From Oscillatoria princeps RMCB-10 (GTDB lineage Bacteria; Cyanobacteriota; Cyanobacteriia; Cyanobacteriales; Oscillatoriaceae), in the NCBI GenBank assembly GCA_019359235.1, contig JAHHHT010000020.1:1-64000 (forward strand): DNA of 64,000 nt. The letters are read 5' to 3'. Below, one piece after another: positions 34,545 through 45,210 of the stretch. Within the stretch, counting starts at the first letter, position 1. Each line of letters begins with the position of its first letter. The position numbers and the translations under genes are program-made. The notes below the pieces were generated by a model. The model ran no database searches, was not told the origin of the DNA, and was given only the letters and a program-made list of their open reading frames with translations.

Positions 34545-37500
34545 ATGACCACCCTTGCAGGCTACCAACTCATCGAAATCCTTCATGAAGGTGCCAATAC
34601 CGTTATTTATCGCGGGGTTAAAGATCGGGGCAGGACTTCTGCGATCGTCAAAACCCTCAAAGCAGAGTATCCGGCACTGGAAGCCATCGCCCGCTTGAGA
34701 CATGAATATAAAATCCTGCAAAACCTGGAAGTTCCGGGAATTGTAAAAGCCTACGCTTTGTCAAACTATAAGAACGGAGTTGCCCTGATAGTAGAAGATT
34801 TTTGGGGGGAGTCGCTCAAAACCTATCTGGCCTCTCACAAGTTACAATTAAGGCAGTTTATGGACATGGCCATTCAGCTGGCGAACACGCTGCACGAGCT
34901 GCACCAAAACCAGATTATCCATAAAGATATCAAACCCCACAATATCCTCATCGACCCAGAAACCGGCGAGGTAAGAATTATTGACTTTAGCATTGCCACG
35001 CGCCTGTCCCGAGAGAGCCAGACCCTCAGCCACCCGAAGTTGCTGGAAGGCACCCTCGCCTATATGTCACCGGAGCAAACCGGCAGGATGAACCGGTCGA
35101 TTGACTACCGCACCGACTTTTACTCCCTGGGTGCCACCTTTTATGAAATGCTGGCAGGCACGGTGCCTTTTAATACCGCAGACGCTCTGGAATTAGTGTA
35201 CTGCCATATCGCCAAAGAGCCGGTGCCGGTTCATGAGGCTGCGCCGGCAGTTCCCAAACCGATTTCTGACATTGTGATGAAGCTGCTGGCCAAAACCGCT
35301 GAAGACAGATACCAAAACGCTTTGGGACTGAAAGCCGACCTAGAAATCTGCCGGCAGCAGCTACAAACAAAGGGTAAAATTGAAACCTTAACGGTTGGCC
35401 AGCTCGATAAATATGGCCAATTTCTCATTCCCCAAAAGCTCTATGGCCGGCAGAAAGAAGTGGCGGCACTGCTAGAAGCCTTTGACCGCGTGAGTTCTGG
35501 CAGCAGCGAAATGATACTCGTCAGCGGTTACTCAGGCATTGGCAAAACGAGTGTCGTCAGTGAAGTACACAAACCGATTGTGCGCCAGCGTGGCTATTTT
35601 ATCTCCGGGAAGTTTGACCAGTTCAAGCGGAATATTCCTTACGCTTCACTGATTCAAGCCTTTCAGGAATTGATGCGGCAGCTGCTCACCGAAACTGCCG
35701 AAAGTTTAGCCGGTTGGAAAGAAAAACTCTTACAAGCCCTCGGCGCAAATGGCCAAGTGATTGTAGATGTCATTCCCGAAGTAGAGCTCATTGTCGGGAA
35801 ACAGCCCCCTGTTCCGCAACTGGGGCCATCCGAATCCCAAAACCGCTTCAATCGGGTGTTTAAAGAATTCATTCACGTCTTTACCAAACCCGAACACCCG
35901 CTGGTCGTTTTTCTGGATGACTTGCAGTGGGCGGATTCCGCTTCTCTGAAGCTGATTCAGCTGCTGATGACTGACCCAGACAGCCAATATCTGCTGATGA
36001 TTGGGGCGTATCGGGATAACGAAGTCAGTCCCGCGCATCCGCTGGTGCTAACCTTAGAAGACATTCAAAACACTGGGGCGACGGTCAATAATATCACCCT
36101 CCAGCCTTTGCAGCTTAGCCACGTCAGCCAATTAGTCGCCGATACCCTTCACGATGAAACAGCAAGGAGCTTGCCGATCGCCGAGCTAGTGTTCAATAAA
36201 ACTCAGGGCAATCCCTTTTTCTTGACGCAGCTCTTGCAAACCCTGCACAGCGAGAAGCTGCTCACCTTTGACTACAGTGCCGGGCTCTGGCAGTGGGACA
36301 TCAAGCACATTCAAGCGATTGGCATCACCGATTATAATGTCGTCGAGCTGATTGCCAGAAATATTCAAAAATTGCCGGCAGAGAGCCAGAAGGTCTTAAA
36401 ATTAGCCGCCTGTATTGGGGACAAGTTTAATTTAGACGTTCTCGCCACGGTTAATGAAAAATCCGAGTCTGAGACGGCAGGCGATTTGTGGGACGCACTG
36501 CAAGCCGGCCTGGTACTGCCCCTGAACAAGTCCTACAAAATTCCCCTGGTATTTGACGGAGAGGCACAGGCTGCTTTAAAATTCCATGAGGTAAAAGTAG
36601 CCTACAAATTCCTGCACGACCGGGTGCAGCAAGCCGCGTACTCCCTCATCCCAGATTCCCAGAAACAGCAGACCCACCTGAAAATCGGCGAGCTCCTCCT
36701 GCAGGCCACCCCTCCCGATCGAATTGAAGAAAATATCTTCGACCTGGTAAACCAGCTGAACGTTGGTGCTGACCTGATTGCCGGTGAGGGGCAAAAATAT
36801 GAACTGGCCAATCTCAATCTGATAGCCGGCAAGAAAGCCAAGGCGGCAACCGCTTATGAACCCGCCGTCAGGTATTTAAATTTTGGCCTGGGACTCCTCC
36901 CAGAAGACAGCTGGGAAACTCACTATGAAACTGCGCTGGCCCTCTATGTGGGAGCAGCGGCAGCGGAATACCTAAACACCAATTTTGAGCGGGCCAAAAC
37001 GCTCTCAGAAATTATCCTGCAACGCGCCAAAACTGTCCCCGACAAAATCCAAGTTTACGAAACACAAATTCTATTTTATATCGCGCAAAGCCAGATGCAA
37101 GAAGCGATAGATACGGCCCGGCTCTCTCTGAATATGCTGGGCGTACCTGTAGCTGACTCACCCCCCAGCAATCTGGATATTGAGGAGTTAGGCAATCTGC
37201 CAGCCATGACGGCTCCCGATAAGCTGGCCGCGATGCGGATCTTATCGGTTTCCGCTCCACCGGCTTTCTTCCTCGGCTCTTCTTTTCTGGCGGAAATTCC
37301 ATATACAATGATAAATCTTTGTCTTCAAGACGGGAATTGCGCCCAGGCTGCTGTCGGTTACGGGCTTTACGGTTTGTTGCTGTGTCACTCGCCGGCACAC
37401 ATCGAGATGGGCTGCCAATTTGCCCACCTAGCCCTGAAAGTTCTGGAGCAATTTCATGCCACGGAAATCAAAACTAAAGTTTATGTTTTAGTTTACGCTC

Positions 37501-40094
37501 ACGGGAGGATCTGGAAAGATCACGCTCGCACAACCCTAGCTCCTTTGCTGGAAGGAATTCAAAATGGGCTCGAAACCGGCGATTTGGACTGGGTGGGCCA
37601 CAGCACCTCATGGTACTGCGACCACTTATTGATGGCCGGCGAACCCCTGGATACGCTCGCTCAAAAGCAGGCGCAGCATCTTGAATGCCTGCTGAAAATC
37701 AAACAAGATTGCCAGAGCTCTTACGTAAAGCTGTGGATGATAATGGTTTTAAACCTCATGGCCGCTCCTGCGGAGAAATACCAGATTAATGGAGAAGTCT
37801 TGGATGAAGACGCCCTCCTGCAAAAGGCCACCAAAGACAATAACTATTTGTTGCTTTATGCCGCCCATCTAAGCAAAACAATTCGGTTTTATTTGTTTGG
37901 TGATTGCGCTCAGGCTGCTCAGTGCGCTGCCTTAACCTCCCAGTACGTCGGTGGCGTCACCTCTCTGAGCCTCAACGCCACGCACAACTTCTACTATTCT
38001 CTCGCCCTCCTCGGTCAGTGTGCCGGCGTTTCCCCGTGCGAACAGGAACAAATCCTCAAGCAAGTGGAAACCAATCAGGATATAATGAAGCAATGGGCTG
38101 CGCACGGCCCCGCAAACTTCAAACATAAGTATGAGCTAGTCGAAGCTGAAAAAGCCCGGGTTTTGGGGGAAACTTTAGAAGCGATGGATCTGTACGACCG
38201 AGCGATTGAAGGAGCCAAGGAACAGGGATACATCCAAGAAGAAGCCCTCGCCAATGAGCGAGCCGCCGAATTTTATTTATCGCGCGGCAAAGAAAAAATT
38301 GCTGCCGCCTTCCTCACCGATGCCTACTATGGCTATATTCGCTGGGGCGCGAAGGCCAAGGTGGCAGACTTGGAATCAAAATACCCTCAGTTCTTTTCCC
38401 GGATATTGCAGCGAGAACCCGCCGGCCTCGACGTGACTCGGACGACGAGTTCCACAGCGGGAATGGGTTCGGCAGTGCTGGATTTGGCCACGGTGATGAA
38501 AGCTTCGCAAGCGCTTTCTAGCGAAATTGTTCTGGAAAGCTTGCTCTCTAAGTTTATGAAAATTGTCATGGAGAATACCGGGGCTAAAAAGAGCTGCCTC
38601 ATCTTGTCCAAAAGCGGCTGTCTGAGCGTAGAAGCCACTGGCGACATGGATAAAGATGGGGGCGTCGCACTGCGCTCTGCGCCCCTCGAAACCAGTCAAG
38701 ACCTGCCGGTGTCTCTGATAAACTATGTGGTTCGGACTCAGGAAAGTGTGGTTTTAAATGATGCCGCCAGTCAGGGCATCTTTGCGGCGGATACTTACAT
38801 CACCCAAACTCAACAGAAGTCCGTCTTGTGCGCGCCGGTCATCCATCAAGGCAAACTCACCGGCATCCTTTACTTGGAAAATAATCTGACGGCGGGCGTG
38901 TTTACTCCCGACCGGCTGGAAGTTTTAAAAATCCTTTGCTCCCAAGCGGCGATCTCTATTGAAAACGCCCTCCTCTACGCCCATTTGTCAGAGGCGAGCG
39001 CCAACCTGAAACGAGCCAACGAAAAATTAGAGGATTACAGCCGGACTCTGGAACATAAAGTGGAACAGAGAACGCAGGAATTAAAGGAAAAAAATCTGCG
39101 GCTGAAAGAGCAAGCAAAACAGCTGGCGCAGACCTTGCACGACTTGAAGGAAACCCAGACTCAGCTGATTCAGACTGAAAAAATGTCCTCTCTGGGACAG
39201 CTGGTGGCCGGTGTCGCCCACGAAATCAACAACCCAGTCAACTTCATCTATGGCAATCTCACCCACACGCATGAATATACCTCTGACCTGCTCGAACTGC
39301 TGCAACTCTATGCCCAGTACAATCCCAGTCCGGCACCAGAAATTCAAGATAAAATAGAGGAGATCGAGCTAGAATTTATCATTGAAGACCTGCCGAACAT
39401 GCTGTCGTCGATGAAGGTGGGAGCTGACCGCATCCGCCAGATTGTGCTGAGCTTGCGGAACTTCTCGCGCCTGGATGAAGCTGAAATGAAGCAGGTGAAC
39501 ATCCATGAAGGCATCGATAACACCCTGCTGATTTTGCAAAACCGGCTGAAAGCCAAGCCAGACCATTCCGCCATTGAGATCGTCAAAGAGTATGGCAATC
39601 TGCCTGAAGTGGAGTGCTATGCCAGCTCTCTCAACCAGGTATTTATGAATATCCTGGCGAACGCGATTGACGTTCTGGAGGACTGCAATAAAGAGCGCTC
39701 ACCAGAGGAGATTCAAAAAAATCCCAGCACGATTTGGATTCGCACCGAGGTGGGGCATGGGGCGTGGGGAATGGCGCATGGAGAAAAAGAACAGTCACCA
39801 ATGCCCAGCGCCCCATGCCCAGTGCCCAGTTCCCCATTTGTTCGGATCGCAATTGCCGACAGTGGCCCGGGCATAACAGAGGAAGTGCGCCGGCGGCTAT
39901 TCGACCCCTTCTTCACCACCAAGCCGGTGGGCAAGGGCACCGGTCTGGGACTGTCTATTAGCTACCAGATTGTGGTGGACAAACACGGCGGGCAGCTGAA
40001 CTGCATTTCCGAGCCAGGTCGGGGGGCGGAGTTCATCATCGAAATTCCCATTCAGCAGCAATATCAGAAGCCCGCCTTGCTCAAGCCAGCCTGA
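34545..40094 (+). CDS. Giant Ser/Thr kinase-AAA ATPase-GAF-histidine kinase fusion
   Basis: Protein of 1849 residues, a known cyanobacterial multidomain design. The kinase part (about 1-270) has VKTLKAEY, HKDIKPHN and IDFSIATRL; the DFS in place of DFG is usual in this subfamily. An AAA/STAND-type ATPase follows, with Walker A GYSGIGKTS (about 328) and Walker B VVFLDDLQWAD (about 456). A long alpha-helical TPR-like region (about 700-1290) leads to GAF (about 1315-1475, IVMENTGAKKSCLIL, LCAPVIHQGKLTGILYLEN). The DHp has His1559 in VAGVAHEINNP, and the HATPase ends GKGTGLGLSISYQIV. A 26-residue low-complexity insert (about 1736-1763) comes from a dispersed repeat. There is no receiver domain, so an external regulator is needed. 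Confidence 0.93.
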   Translation: MTTLAGYQLIEILHEGANTVIYRGVKDRGRTSAIVKTLKAEYPALEAIARLRHEYKILQNLEVPGIVKAYALSNYKNGVALIVEDFWGESLKTYLASHKLQLRQFMDMAIQLANTLHELHQNQIIHKDIKPHNILIDPETGEVRIIDFSIATRLSRESQTLSHPKLLEGTLAYMSPEQTGRMNRSIDYRTDFYSLGATFYEMLAGTVPFNTADALELVYCHIAKEPVPVHEAAPAVPKPISDIVMKLLAKTAEDRYQNALGLKADLEICRQQLQTKGKIETLTVGQLDKYGQFLIPQKLYGRQKEVAALLEAFDRVSSGSSEMILVSGYSGIGKTSVVSEVHKPIVRQRGYFISGKFDQFKRNIPYASLIQAFQELMRQLLTETAESLAGWKEKLLQALGANGQVIVDVIPEVELIVGKQPPVPQLGPSESQNRFNRVFKEFIHVFTKPEHPLVVFLDDLQWADSASLKLIQLLMTDPDSQYLLMIGAYRDNEVSPAHPLVLTLEDIQNTGATVNNITLQPLQLSHVSQLVADTLHDETARSLPIAELVFNKTQGNPFFLTQLLQTLHSEKLLTFDYSAGLWQWDIKHIQAIGITDYNVVELIARNIQKLPAESQKVLKLAACIGDKFNLDVLATVNEKSESETAGDLWDALQAGLVLPLNKSYKIPLVFDGEAQAALKFHEVKVAYKFLHDRVQQAAYSLIPDSQKQQTHLKIGELLLQATPPDRIEENIFDLVNQLNVGADLIAGEGQKYELANLNLIAGKKAKAATAYEPAVRYLNFGLGLLPEDSWETHYETALALYVGAAAAEYLNTNFERAKTLSEIILQRAKTVPDKIQVYETQILFYIAQSQMQEAIDTARLSLNMLGVPVADSPPSNLDIEELGNLPAMTAPDKLAAMRILSVSAPPAFFLGSSFLAEIPYTMINLCLQDGNCAQAAVGYGLYGLLLCHSPAHIEMGCQFAHLALKVLEQFHATEIKTKVYVLVYAHGRIWKDHARTTLAPLLEGIQNGLETGDLDWVGHSTSWYCDHLLMAGEPLDTLAQKQAQHLECLLKIKQDCQSSYVKLWMIMVLNLMAAPAEKYQINGEVLDEDALLQKATKDNNYLLLYAAHLSKTIRFYLFGDCAQAAQCAALTSQYVGGVTSLSLNATHNFYYSLALLGQCAGVSPCEQEQILKQVETNQDIMKQWAAHGPANFKHKYELVEAEKARVLGETLEAMDLYDRAIEGAKEQGYIQEEALANERAAEFYLSRGKEKIAAAFLTDAYYGYIRWGAKAKVADLESKYPQFFSRILQREPAGLDVTRTTSSTAGMGSAVLDLATVMKASQALSSEIVLESLLSKFMKIVMENTGAKKSCLILSKSGCLSVEATGDMDKDGGVALRSAPLETSQDLPVSLINYVVRTQESVVLNDAASQGIFAADTYITQTQQKSVLCAPVIHQGKLTGILYLENNLTAGVFTPDRLEVLKILCSQAAISIENALLYAHLSEASANLKRANEKLEDYSRTLEHKVEQRTQELKEKNLRLKEQAKQLAQTLHDLKETQTQLIQTEKMSSLGQLVAGVAHEINNPVNFIYGNLTHTHEYTSDLLELLQLYAQYNPSPAPEIQDKIEEIELEFIIEDLPNMLSSMKVGADRIRQIVLSLRNFSRLDEAEMKQVNIHEGIDNTLLILQNRLKAKPDHSAIEIVKEYGNLPEVECYASSLNQVFMNILANAIDVLEDCNKERSPEEIQKNPSTIWIRTEVGHGAWGMAHGEKEQSPMPSAPCPVPSSPFVRIAIADSGPGITEEVRRRLFDPFFTTKPVGKGTGLGLSISYQIVVDKHGGQLNCISEPGRGAEFIIEIPIQQQYQKPALLKPA
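39752..39838 (+). repeat. Dispersed GGGGCATGGGG-type repeat absorbed into coding sequence
   Basis: GGGGCATGGGGCGTGGGGAA then, inverted, CCAATGCCCAGCGCCCCATG and GCCCAGTGCCCAGTTCCCCA: the head-to-head hairpin form of a repeat common in cyanobacterial intergenic DNA. It lies in frame within the HATPase domain of the giant kinase, adding about 26 residues (GHGAWGMAHG ... SAPCPVPSSP) between RTEV and FVRIAIADSG. Neither paralogue (25669, 29456) has it. Confidence 0.85.
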
Positions 40095-40114
40095 GCCCAG
40101 AAAGGACTGGGGCC

Positions 40115-40147
40115 AGAAACCGGGTTTCTAAAAGAAACCCGGTTTCT
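40115..40147. repeat. Dispersed AGAAACCCGGTTTCT-type palindrome
   Basis: AGAAACCGGGTTTCT and AGAAACCCGGTTTCT flank AAA. It separates the convergent giant kinase and secF genes. Confidence 0.9.
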
Positions 40148-40183
40148 ACGCGTCTCACAACTCAAATTTGCCTCAGTCCTGTT

Positions 40184-41167
40184 CTAAGCCTTATCCGATT
40201 GAGCGGATATTTCAGGAGGTTCTGGCCCGCCTGCCACCACCGGAATAGCCTGACCCGTGCGCTCTCGCCACCACGCCAGCAGCGTACTGGCAATAAAAAT
40301 GCTGGAATAAGCGCCGGCAGTAAAGCCAATAATCAGAGCCAGGGCAAAATATTTCAGCGTTTCCCCCCCAAACAGAAAGATAGAAAACAGCGTCAGCAGT
40401 ACGGTGAGGGTCGTGTTGATCGAGCGGGTGAGTGTTTGATTAACGGCATCATCCACAATCTGGTTAATGTGCAGGTTTGGATTCAGGCTGATCACCTCCC
40501 GCACCCGGTCGTAAATCACCACCGTATCGTTAACCGAGAAACCGATAATTGTGAGCAGGGCAACAATAAACAAGCTGTCCACTTCCACGCCCAGCACCAA
40601 GCCGAGAATAGAAAAAACGCCAACCGTAATCAAAACGTCGTGGAACAGGGCCACGAAGGCAAAAAAGGCGTAATCCAGCTGGAACCGAAAGGTCAGGTAA
40701 ACCGTGATGCCGGCGAAAGAGACAATCACCGCCAGCAGCCCAGAGGCAAAAATCTGGCGTCCCAGAGTCGGGCCAACCGTGTCAATTTTGGTTTTCTTCG
40801 GGTCAAAGACACCAATTTTTTCACTCAGCGCCGTTTGCAGCTGGGTGCGCCCCTCCACATCTAATGTTTTTGTGCGAATCGAAACGGCATACCGGTCTGC
40901 CACTTGGATGCTGCTGTTGGCCTGACCCTGGGCGTCCATCACTTGCCGGACGGCGGCGAGATCGATGGGGCGAGCGCAATTGTTGGGTTTCGTGCAGTCC
41001 AGCTCAAACTCCAGCCGCGTCCCGCCGATGAAATCCAGACTGGGACGCAGGGGGGCGCGGATGTCGGGCCGCGCCCAAGAAATGGCCATCGCAATCAGCC
41101 CGCTGAGGATGATGGCTGCAGAAAACGTCCACCAAAGCGAGCGCTGTTTGATCACACTAAATTTCAT
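40184..41167 (-). CDS. secF: Protein translocase subunit SecF
   Basis: Inner (cytoplasmic or thylakoid) membrane protein that, with SecD, uses the proton gradient to help SecYEG release translocated proteins. It has 327 residues and six TM segments. Motifs are [14 protein letters not shown] in the first periplasmic loop start, [44 protein letters not shown] and [22 protein letters not shown]. The start codon overlaps the secD stop by 4 bp, so the two are coupled with secD first. The C-terminus [18 protein letters not shown] is a short hydrophilic tail. Confidence 0.97.
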   Translation of the reverse strand: MKFSVIKQRSLWWTFSAAIILSGLIAMAISWARPDIRAPLRPSLDFIGGTRLEFELDCTKPNNCARPIDLAAVRQVMDAQGQANSSIQVADRYAVSIRTKTLDVEGRTQLQTALSEKIGVFDPKKTKIDTVGPTLGRQIFASGLLAVIVSFAGITVYLTFRFQLDYAFFAFVALFHDVLITVGVFSILGLVLGVEVDSLFIVALLTIIGFSVNDTVVIYDRVREVISLNPNLHINQIVDDAVNQTLTRSINTTLTVLLTLFSIFLFGGETLKYFALALIIGFTAGAYSSIFIASTLLAWWRERTGQAIPVVAGGPEPPEISAQSDKA

Positions 41168-42597
41168 CTGACTGCCTCCGCCTGAGATTTAGTTGCCACC
41201 GGCAGGTTGGGACAAAACAGTTGCGGCTTGCGCAACTCTGGAAAGCCGAGGGCGAATAACAGCAGGGTGCGACTGCAGGTCAGGGCGGTAAACATACTCA
41301 CCGCCACCCCCAGCCCGAGAGTCAGGGCAAAGCCCTTCACCAGACCGGTTCCCAGCCAGAACAGCGCCGCACAGGCAATCACCGTCGTCACGTTGCCGTC
41401 TAGAATGCTGGAGAAGGCGCGGTAAAAACCGGCCTCAACCGAGCGGTACAGCGTCTTGCCGGCCCGCAATTCTTCTCGCGTCCGCTCAAAAATCAGCACG
41501 TTGGCGTCAACCGCCATACCGATACTCAGGATAAAACCGGCAATTCCTGGCAAAGTCAGCGTCACGCCCAACAGGGCAAAACAGGCGATCGTCAGCAGGG
41601 AATAGATCGTCAGCGCCACATCCGCGATCAGTCCCGGCAGCCGGTAGTAGACTCCCATAAAGATCAGCACCAGCACCAGCCCGCCAATCCCCGCGTAGAT
41701 GCTGCGCTGGATGCTGTCTCGTCCCAGCGTCGCCCCCACAGTCCGGTTTTCAATAATTTCCACCGGCACCGGCAGCGCCCCACCCCGCAGCTGCACCGCC
41801 AGTTCGTTGCCTGAATCTGCGGTAAAGTTGCCGGTAATCACCGCCCTGCCGCCGGTGATGCCGGTTTTCGCAAATTCGGGGCCGACAACCGGAGCGCTCA
41901 GCAGTTTATTATCCAGGAAAATGCCAATTCGGCGTCCTGTGCCGGCGAGGTTTTTGGTCAGCTCAGCAAATTTTTCGCCCCCGTCGGCATCAAAGTTGAG
42001 GCCCACCTCCCAGCTGTTGCCGGCTGCTGTCGGTTGAGCGTAGGCATCTTTGAGGTTTTTGCCGGTTAATCCCACGCTTTCATAGAGTTTGGCGGAGAGC
42101 GCCGCTATCTGCTCACTTTTCTGTTTGAGAGCAGCTTCGTTTTGTGCCAGTGTTGCTGCATCTCCCTTCCCTTCCAACTCCACCTGCTTGAACAGTAATT
42201 GCTGGAGTTCTTGCTGTCTGACATCCAATTCAGCTTGTAGTTCCCCATTGTTTGTTTCTTTGCGGAACTCCAGCTGCGCCGTGCCGCCGAGCACTCGCTC
42301 TGCCTGTTGGGGGTCGCTCACCCCCGGCAGCTGCACGAGAATTTGATCTGAACCGGCTGTCTGGACTAAGGCTTCCGACACGCCCAGCCCGTTCACCCGA
42401 TTTTCTACCACCTTTTGAACCGCTTCCAAAACGCGAGCGTCAATTGTCTTCACCTGTTCGGAAGGTTTCACCTGAATTGTCAGCTGCGCCCCTCCCTGCA
42501 GGTCCAGTCCCAGCCGGATCGGAACCGTAGCCAGCACCGCAATTGCGGCGATTACCAGGACTGCTATTAATGCCATTAATGAAGTCTGTCTTTGCAT
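41164..42597 (-). CDS. secD: Protein translocase subunit SecD
   Basis: Partner of SecF in the Sec export machinery; 477 residues. TM1 is [18 protein letters not shown]. The P1 head has [35 protein letters not shown] and a long Gln/Glu-rich helical insert ([16 protein letters not shown]). [20 protein letters not shown] and [16 protein letters not shown] precede the five C-terminal TM segments, with [18 protein letters not shown]. The length is normal for cyanobacteria. It is first gene of the secDF unit. Tandem heptamer repeats lie upstream. Confidence 0.97.
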   Translation of the reverse strand: MQRQTSLMALIAVLVIAAIAVLATVPIRLGLDLQGGAQLTIQVKPSEQVKTIDARVLEAVQKVVENRVNGLGVSEALVQTAGSDQILVQLPGVSDPQQAERVLGGTAQLEFRKETNNGELQAELDVRQQELQQLLFKQVELEGKGDAATLAQNEAALKQKSEQIAALSAKLYESVGLTGKNLKDAYAQPTAAGNSWEVGLNFDADGGEKFAELTKNLAGTGRRIGIFLDNKLLSAPVVGPEFAKTGITGGRAVITGNFTADSGNELAVQLRGGALPVPVEIIENRTVGATLGRDSIQRSIYAGIGGLVLVLIFMGVYYRLPGLIADVALTIYSLLTIACFALLGVTLTLPGIAGFILSIGMAVDANVLIFERTREELRAGKTLYRSVEAGFYRAFSSILDGNVTTVIACAALFWLGTGLVKGFALTLGLGVAVSMFTALTCSRTLLLFALGFPELRKPQLFCPNLPVATKSQAEAVR

Positions 42598-42607
42598 GCT
42601 TACAACC

Positions 42608-42844
42608 GCTTTTAGATTTTAGATTTTAGATTTTAGATTTTAGATTTTAGATTTCTTCAACCCACTCCACCCAAAATCTATTAAGTTTAGATTTCAGATT
42701 TCATTTTTTAGCTTTTACACTTCTCTTCTTAATCCAAAATCCAAAATCCAAAATCCAAAATCTCTCAACCTTAGACTTTAGCTTTTAGCTTTTAGATTTT
42801 CCACTTCTCTTTTCAATCCAAAATCCAAAATCCAAAATCCAAAA
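42608..42844. repeat. Heptamer tandem repeats (ATTTTAG and AAATCCA types)
   Basis: TTTTAGA is repeated six times at about 42610-42653. Runs of CCAAAAT repeated three to four times lie at about 42729-42762 and 42815-42843, with single units between. They fill the gap between secD and the end of pdhB. Similar AAATCCA units recur at 63958-63990, and TTTTGGA units lie inside lnt (62484-62513). Confidence 0.85.
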
Positions 42845-42848
42845 TTTC

Positions 42849-43832
42849 TTAAACTCGCAGCCCCACCATTTTCCGCACGGCTTCCACAATTTGCTCTGGC
42901 TGCACGATCGTCAGGCGTTCCAGGGTGCCGTTGTAAGGCGTTGGAATATCCTGGGAAGACAGCCGCAGCACCGGCGCATCCAGCTCGTCAAACAGCCGGT
43001 CGTTAATCGAGGCAATGACTTCCGCCCCAATGCCGCCGGTTTTCATGCACTCCTCCACCACAATCGCCCGGTGGGTTTTGCGGATGGAAGCACCGATGGT
43101 CTCAAAGTCAAGGGGTTTGAGGGAAATCAGGTCAATCACTTCCGGGTCTAAGCCATCCTTTTCCAGCGTTTTCACCGCTTGCGTGACGTGGTGGCGCATG
43201 CGGGAATAGGTGAGGATGGTGACATCTTTGCCTTTGCGCACCACTTCCGCCTTGTCCAGGGGCAGCAGGTATTCTTCCTCAGGCAGGTCTTCCTTAAGGT
43301 TGTACAGGAGGACGTGCTCGAAGAACAGCACCGGATTTTCGTCGCGGATGGCGGATTTTAGCAGACCTTTGGCGTTGTAGGCGGTCGAGCAGGCGACGAT
43401 TTTCAAACCCGGAACCGCCTGGAAGTAAGCTTCTAGGCGCTGGGAGTGCTCTGCCCCCAGCTGTCGCCCCACACCGCCGGGACCGCGAATCACCATTGGG
43501 ATTTTGAAGTTGCCGCCGGAAGTATAGCGCAACATGCCGGCATTGTTGGAAATTTGGTTGAAGGCGAGCAGCAGAAAGCCCATATTCATGCCTTCGATAA
43601 TGGGCCGCAGGCCACTCATCGCCGCTCCCACTGCCATGCCGGTGAAGCTATTTTCGGCGATCGGCGTGTCCAGAACCCGCAGATCGCCATATTTTTTGTA
43701 TAAGTCTTTTGTGACTTTATAGGAGCCCCCGTAGTGGCCAACGTCTTCGCCGAGGACGAATACGGTTGGGTCGCGCTCCATTTCTTCATCTATGGCTGCC
43801 CGCAGGGCGTTAAAGAAAAGCGTTTCGGCCAT
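42849..43832 (-). CDS. pdhB: Pyruvate dehydrogenase E1 component, beta subunit
   Basis: Half of the thiamine-diphosphate E1 heterotetramer that decarboxylates pyruvate and acetylates lipoyl-E2 on the way to acetyl-CoA. ATG 43832 ([18 protein letters not shown]) gives 327 residues, the standard cyanobacterial length; the frame is open further up but is repeat DNA. Marks: [93 protein letters not shown] and the C-terminal transketolase-like [15 protein letters not shown]. The alpha subunit and E2/E3 genes are not in the window. Confidence 0.96.
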   Translation of the reverse strand: MAETLFFNALRAAIDEEMERDPTVFVLGEDVGHYGGSYKVTKDLYKKYGDLRVLDTPIAENSFTGMAVGAAMSGLRPIIEGMNMGFLLLAFNQISNNAGMLRYTSGGNFKIPMVIRGPGGVGRQLGAEHSQRLEAYFQAVPGLKIVACSTAYNAKGLLKSAIRDENPVLFFEHVLLYNLKEDLPEEEYLLPLDKAEVVRKGKDVTILTYSRMRHHVTQAVKTLEKDGLDPEVIDLISLKPLDFETIGASIRKTHRAIVVEECMKTGGIGAEVIASINDRLFDELDAPVLRLSSQDIPTPYNGTLERLTIVQPEQIVEAVRKMVGLRV

Positions 43833-43908
43833 TTTATCAGCAGTTAAATTGGTCAAACTGGTATTATAGCCTTTTTTTCTTCTTCTTCCCTCGTTCCCAG
43901 CCTTCCCT

Positions 43909-43930
43909 CGTTCCCAGCTCGTGCTGGGAA
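43909..43930. repeat. GTTCCCAGC palindrome
   Basis: GTTCCCAGC and GCTGGGAAC (9 bp) flank TCGT, preceded by two further CCTCGTTCCCAGC half units (from about 43889). It belongs to the family at 20406-20434 and sits between pdhB and the WD40 gene. Confidence 0.75.
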
Positions 43931-44028
43931 CGCTCTGCTGCCGGCTGCGCCGGCAGTGACAGTCGCGCACGCTTAATGGACGTGCGCTGCTCTGTTGAGC
44001 CTCACCAATCCTTGCCTGTGCTCCCCCT

Positions 44029-45039
44029 TTAAGCCGGCAGCCCGTTCGCCCGCCAAATCTTGATGGTGCCGTCCCCACTGCCACTGACCAGGGTGCGGCC
44101 ATCGGGACTGAAGGCGACAGTCATCACTGCGTGTGAGTGCTGGGAGTCCCCCGTCAGGGTGTGCAGTCGCTCCCCTGTGCCGGTGTCCCAAATGGCGGTG
44201 GTGCCGTCTCCGCTGCCACTGGCTGCGGTCTGGCCATTTGGGCTGAAGGCGACGGCATAAACCGCATCGGCATGACCTTTCAGGGTGTGGCATTCAGTGC
44301 CTGCCGGCAGGTGCCACAGCTTGACAGTCCCATCCCCACTGCCGGTGGCCAGCATCTGGCCGCCCGGGCTGATGGCGGCGGAGTAAACGGCGTCGGCATG
44401 GCCATTGAGGGTGTGTGACTGCAGGAACCCGCCGGCACTCAGCTGCCAAAGTTTGACGCTGCTGTCCCGGTGAGCGCTGGCCAGGGTTTTGCCGTCGGGG
44501 CTGACCGCAACAGCGTTCACCGGCGCAGATGGCTCGCAGACGGTGCCCAGCAGGAAGCCGGTGCGCACCTGCCAGAGGTTGAGGGTGCCCCCACTGCCAC
44601 CGCCGGCACCGGAGGGCCCAAAGCGGGACGGTGTGGCAAACACTGTATCGGAAAAGGAGTCATCGCTGCCCGAAATCAGGGTTTGGCCATCGGGGGTGAA
44701 GGCGATGGCGGTGACTCGCCCGCCCCCCCGGAGGGTGCGCACCGGCGATCCTTGCGGTCGCCCATCCGCGCCTGCCGACAGCTGCCACAGATCGACGGTG
44801 CCGTCAGGAGCGCCAATCGCCAGAATCTGGCCATCGGGACTGATGGCAGCGGCGTTGACGCCTAAGGGATAGCCAAACAGGCTGTGCAGCCGTTCGCCTG
44901 TTTCCAGGTGCCACAGCTTGACGGCACTGTCGCAGCTGCCGCTGACCAGAATCTGGCCGTCGGGGCTGAATGCCAGACCGGCCACTGGGCCTGAACGTTC
45001 GGAAAGGGTGCGAATCAGTTGGGCGTTTTGCCAAGACAT
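44029..45039 (-). CDS. WD40-repeat protein, seven-bladed propeller
   Basis: Protein of 336 residues made only of WD40 units: seven copies of (VNAVA)(F/V)SPDGQ.L.SGS.D..V.LW (for example [72 protein letters not shown]). This closes one propeller, a rigid platform for protein binding, with no enzymatic part. Blade 3 has a Gly/Ser-rich insert ([12 protein letters not shown]). There is no signal peptide. The start is ATG 45039 ([12 protein letters not shown]). The 171 bp up to galE keep an open frame in another phase with plausible sequence (YQIRLNPDYNQIIDRVRRLG), so a longer ancestral N-terminus lost by a frameshift is possible but unproved. Confidence 0.9.
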   Translation of the reverse strand: MSWQNAQLIRTLSERSGPVAGLAFSPDGQILVSGSCDSAVKLWHLETGERLHSLFGYPLGVNAAAISPDGQILAIGAPDGTVDLWQLSAGADGRPQGSPVRTLRGGGRVTAIAFTPDGQTLISGSDDSFSDTVFATPSRFGPSGAGGGSGGTLNLWQVRTGFLLGTVCEPSAPVNAVAVSPDGKTLASAHRDSSVKLWQLSAGGFLQSHTLNGHADAVYSAAISPGGQMLATGSGDGTVKLWHLPAGTECHTLKGHADAVYAVAFSPNGQTAASGSGDGTTAIWDTGTGERLHTLTGDSQHSHAVMTVAFSPDGRTLVSGSGDGTIKIWRANGLPA

Positions 45040-45210
45040 GGGGATAGGGATCGCCGGTGCGTCTGCTTAAATGGTGGGGGAAGTCAGGTAGGCTGCCCCC
45101 CAATCGCCGCACCCGGTCGATAATTTGATTGTAATCAGGATTCAGACGGATTTGATAGGAAATCCCACAGCTATCGCGCCGAAACAGCGCGGCTTTTCCT
45201 GGGGAGTGAG

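Noticed and set aside
42849-44102. Longer version of pdhB starting at 44102
   Set aside because: The extra 90 residues are Arg/Ser-rich and read through the GTTCCC repeats; the family starts at 43832.
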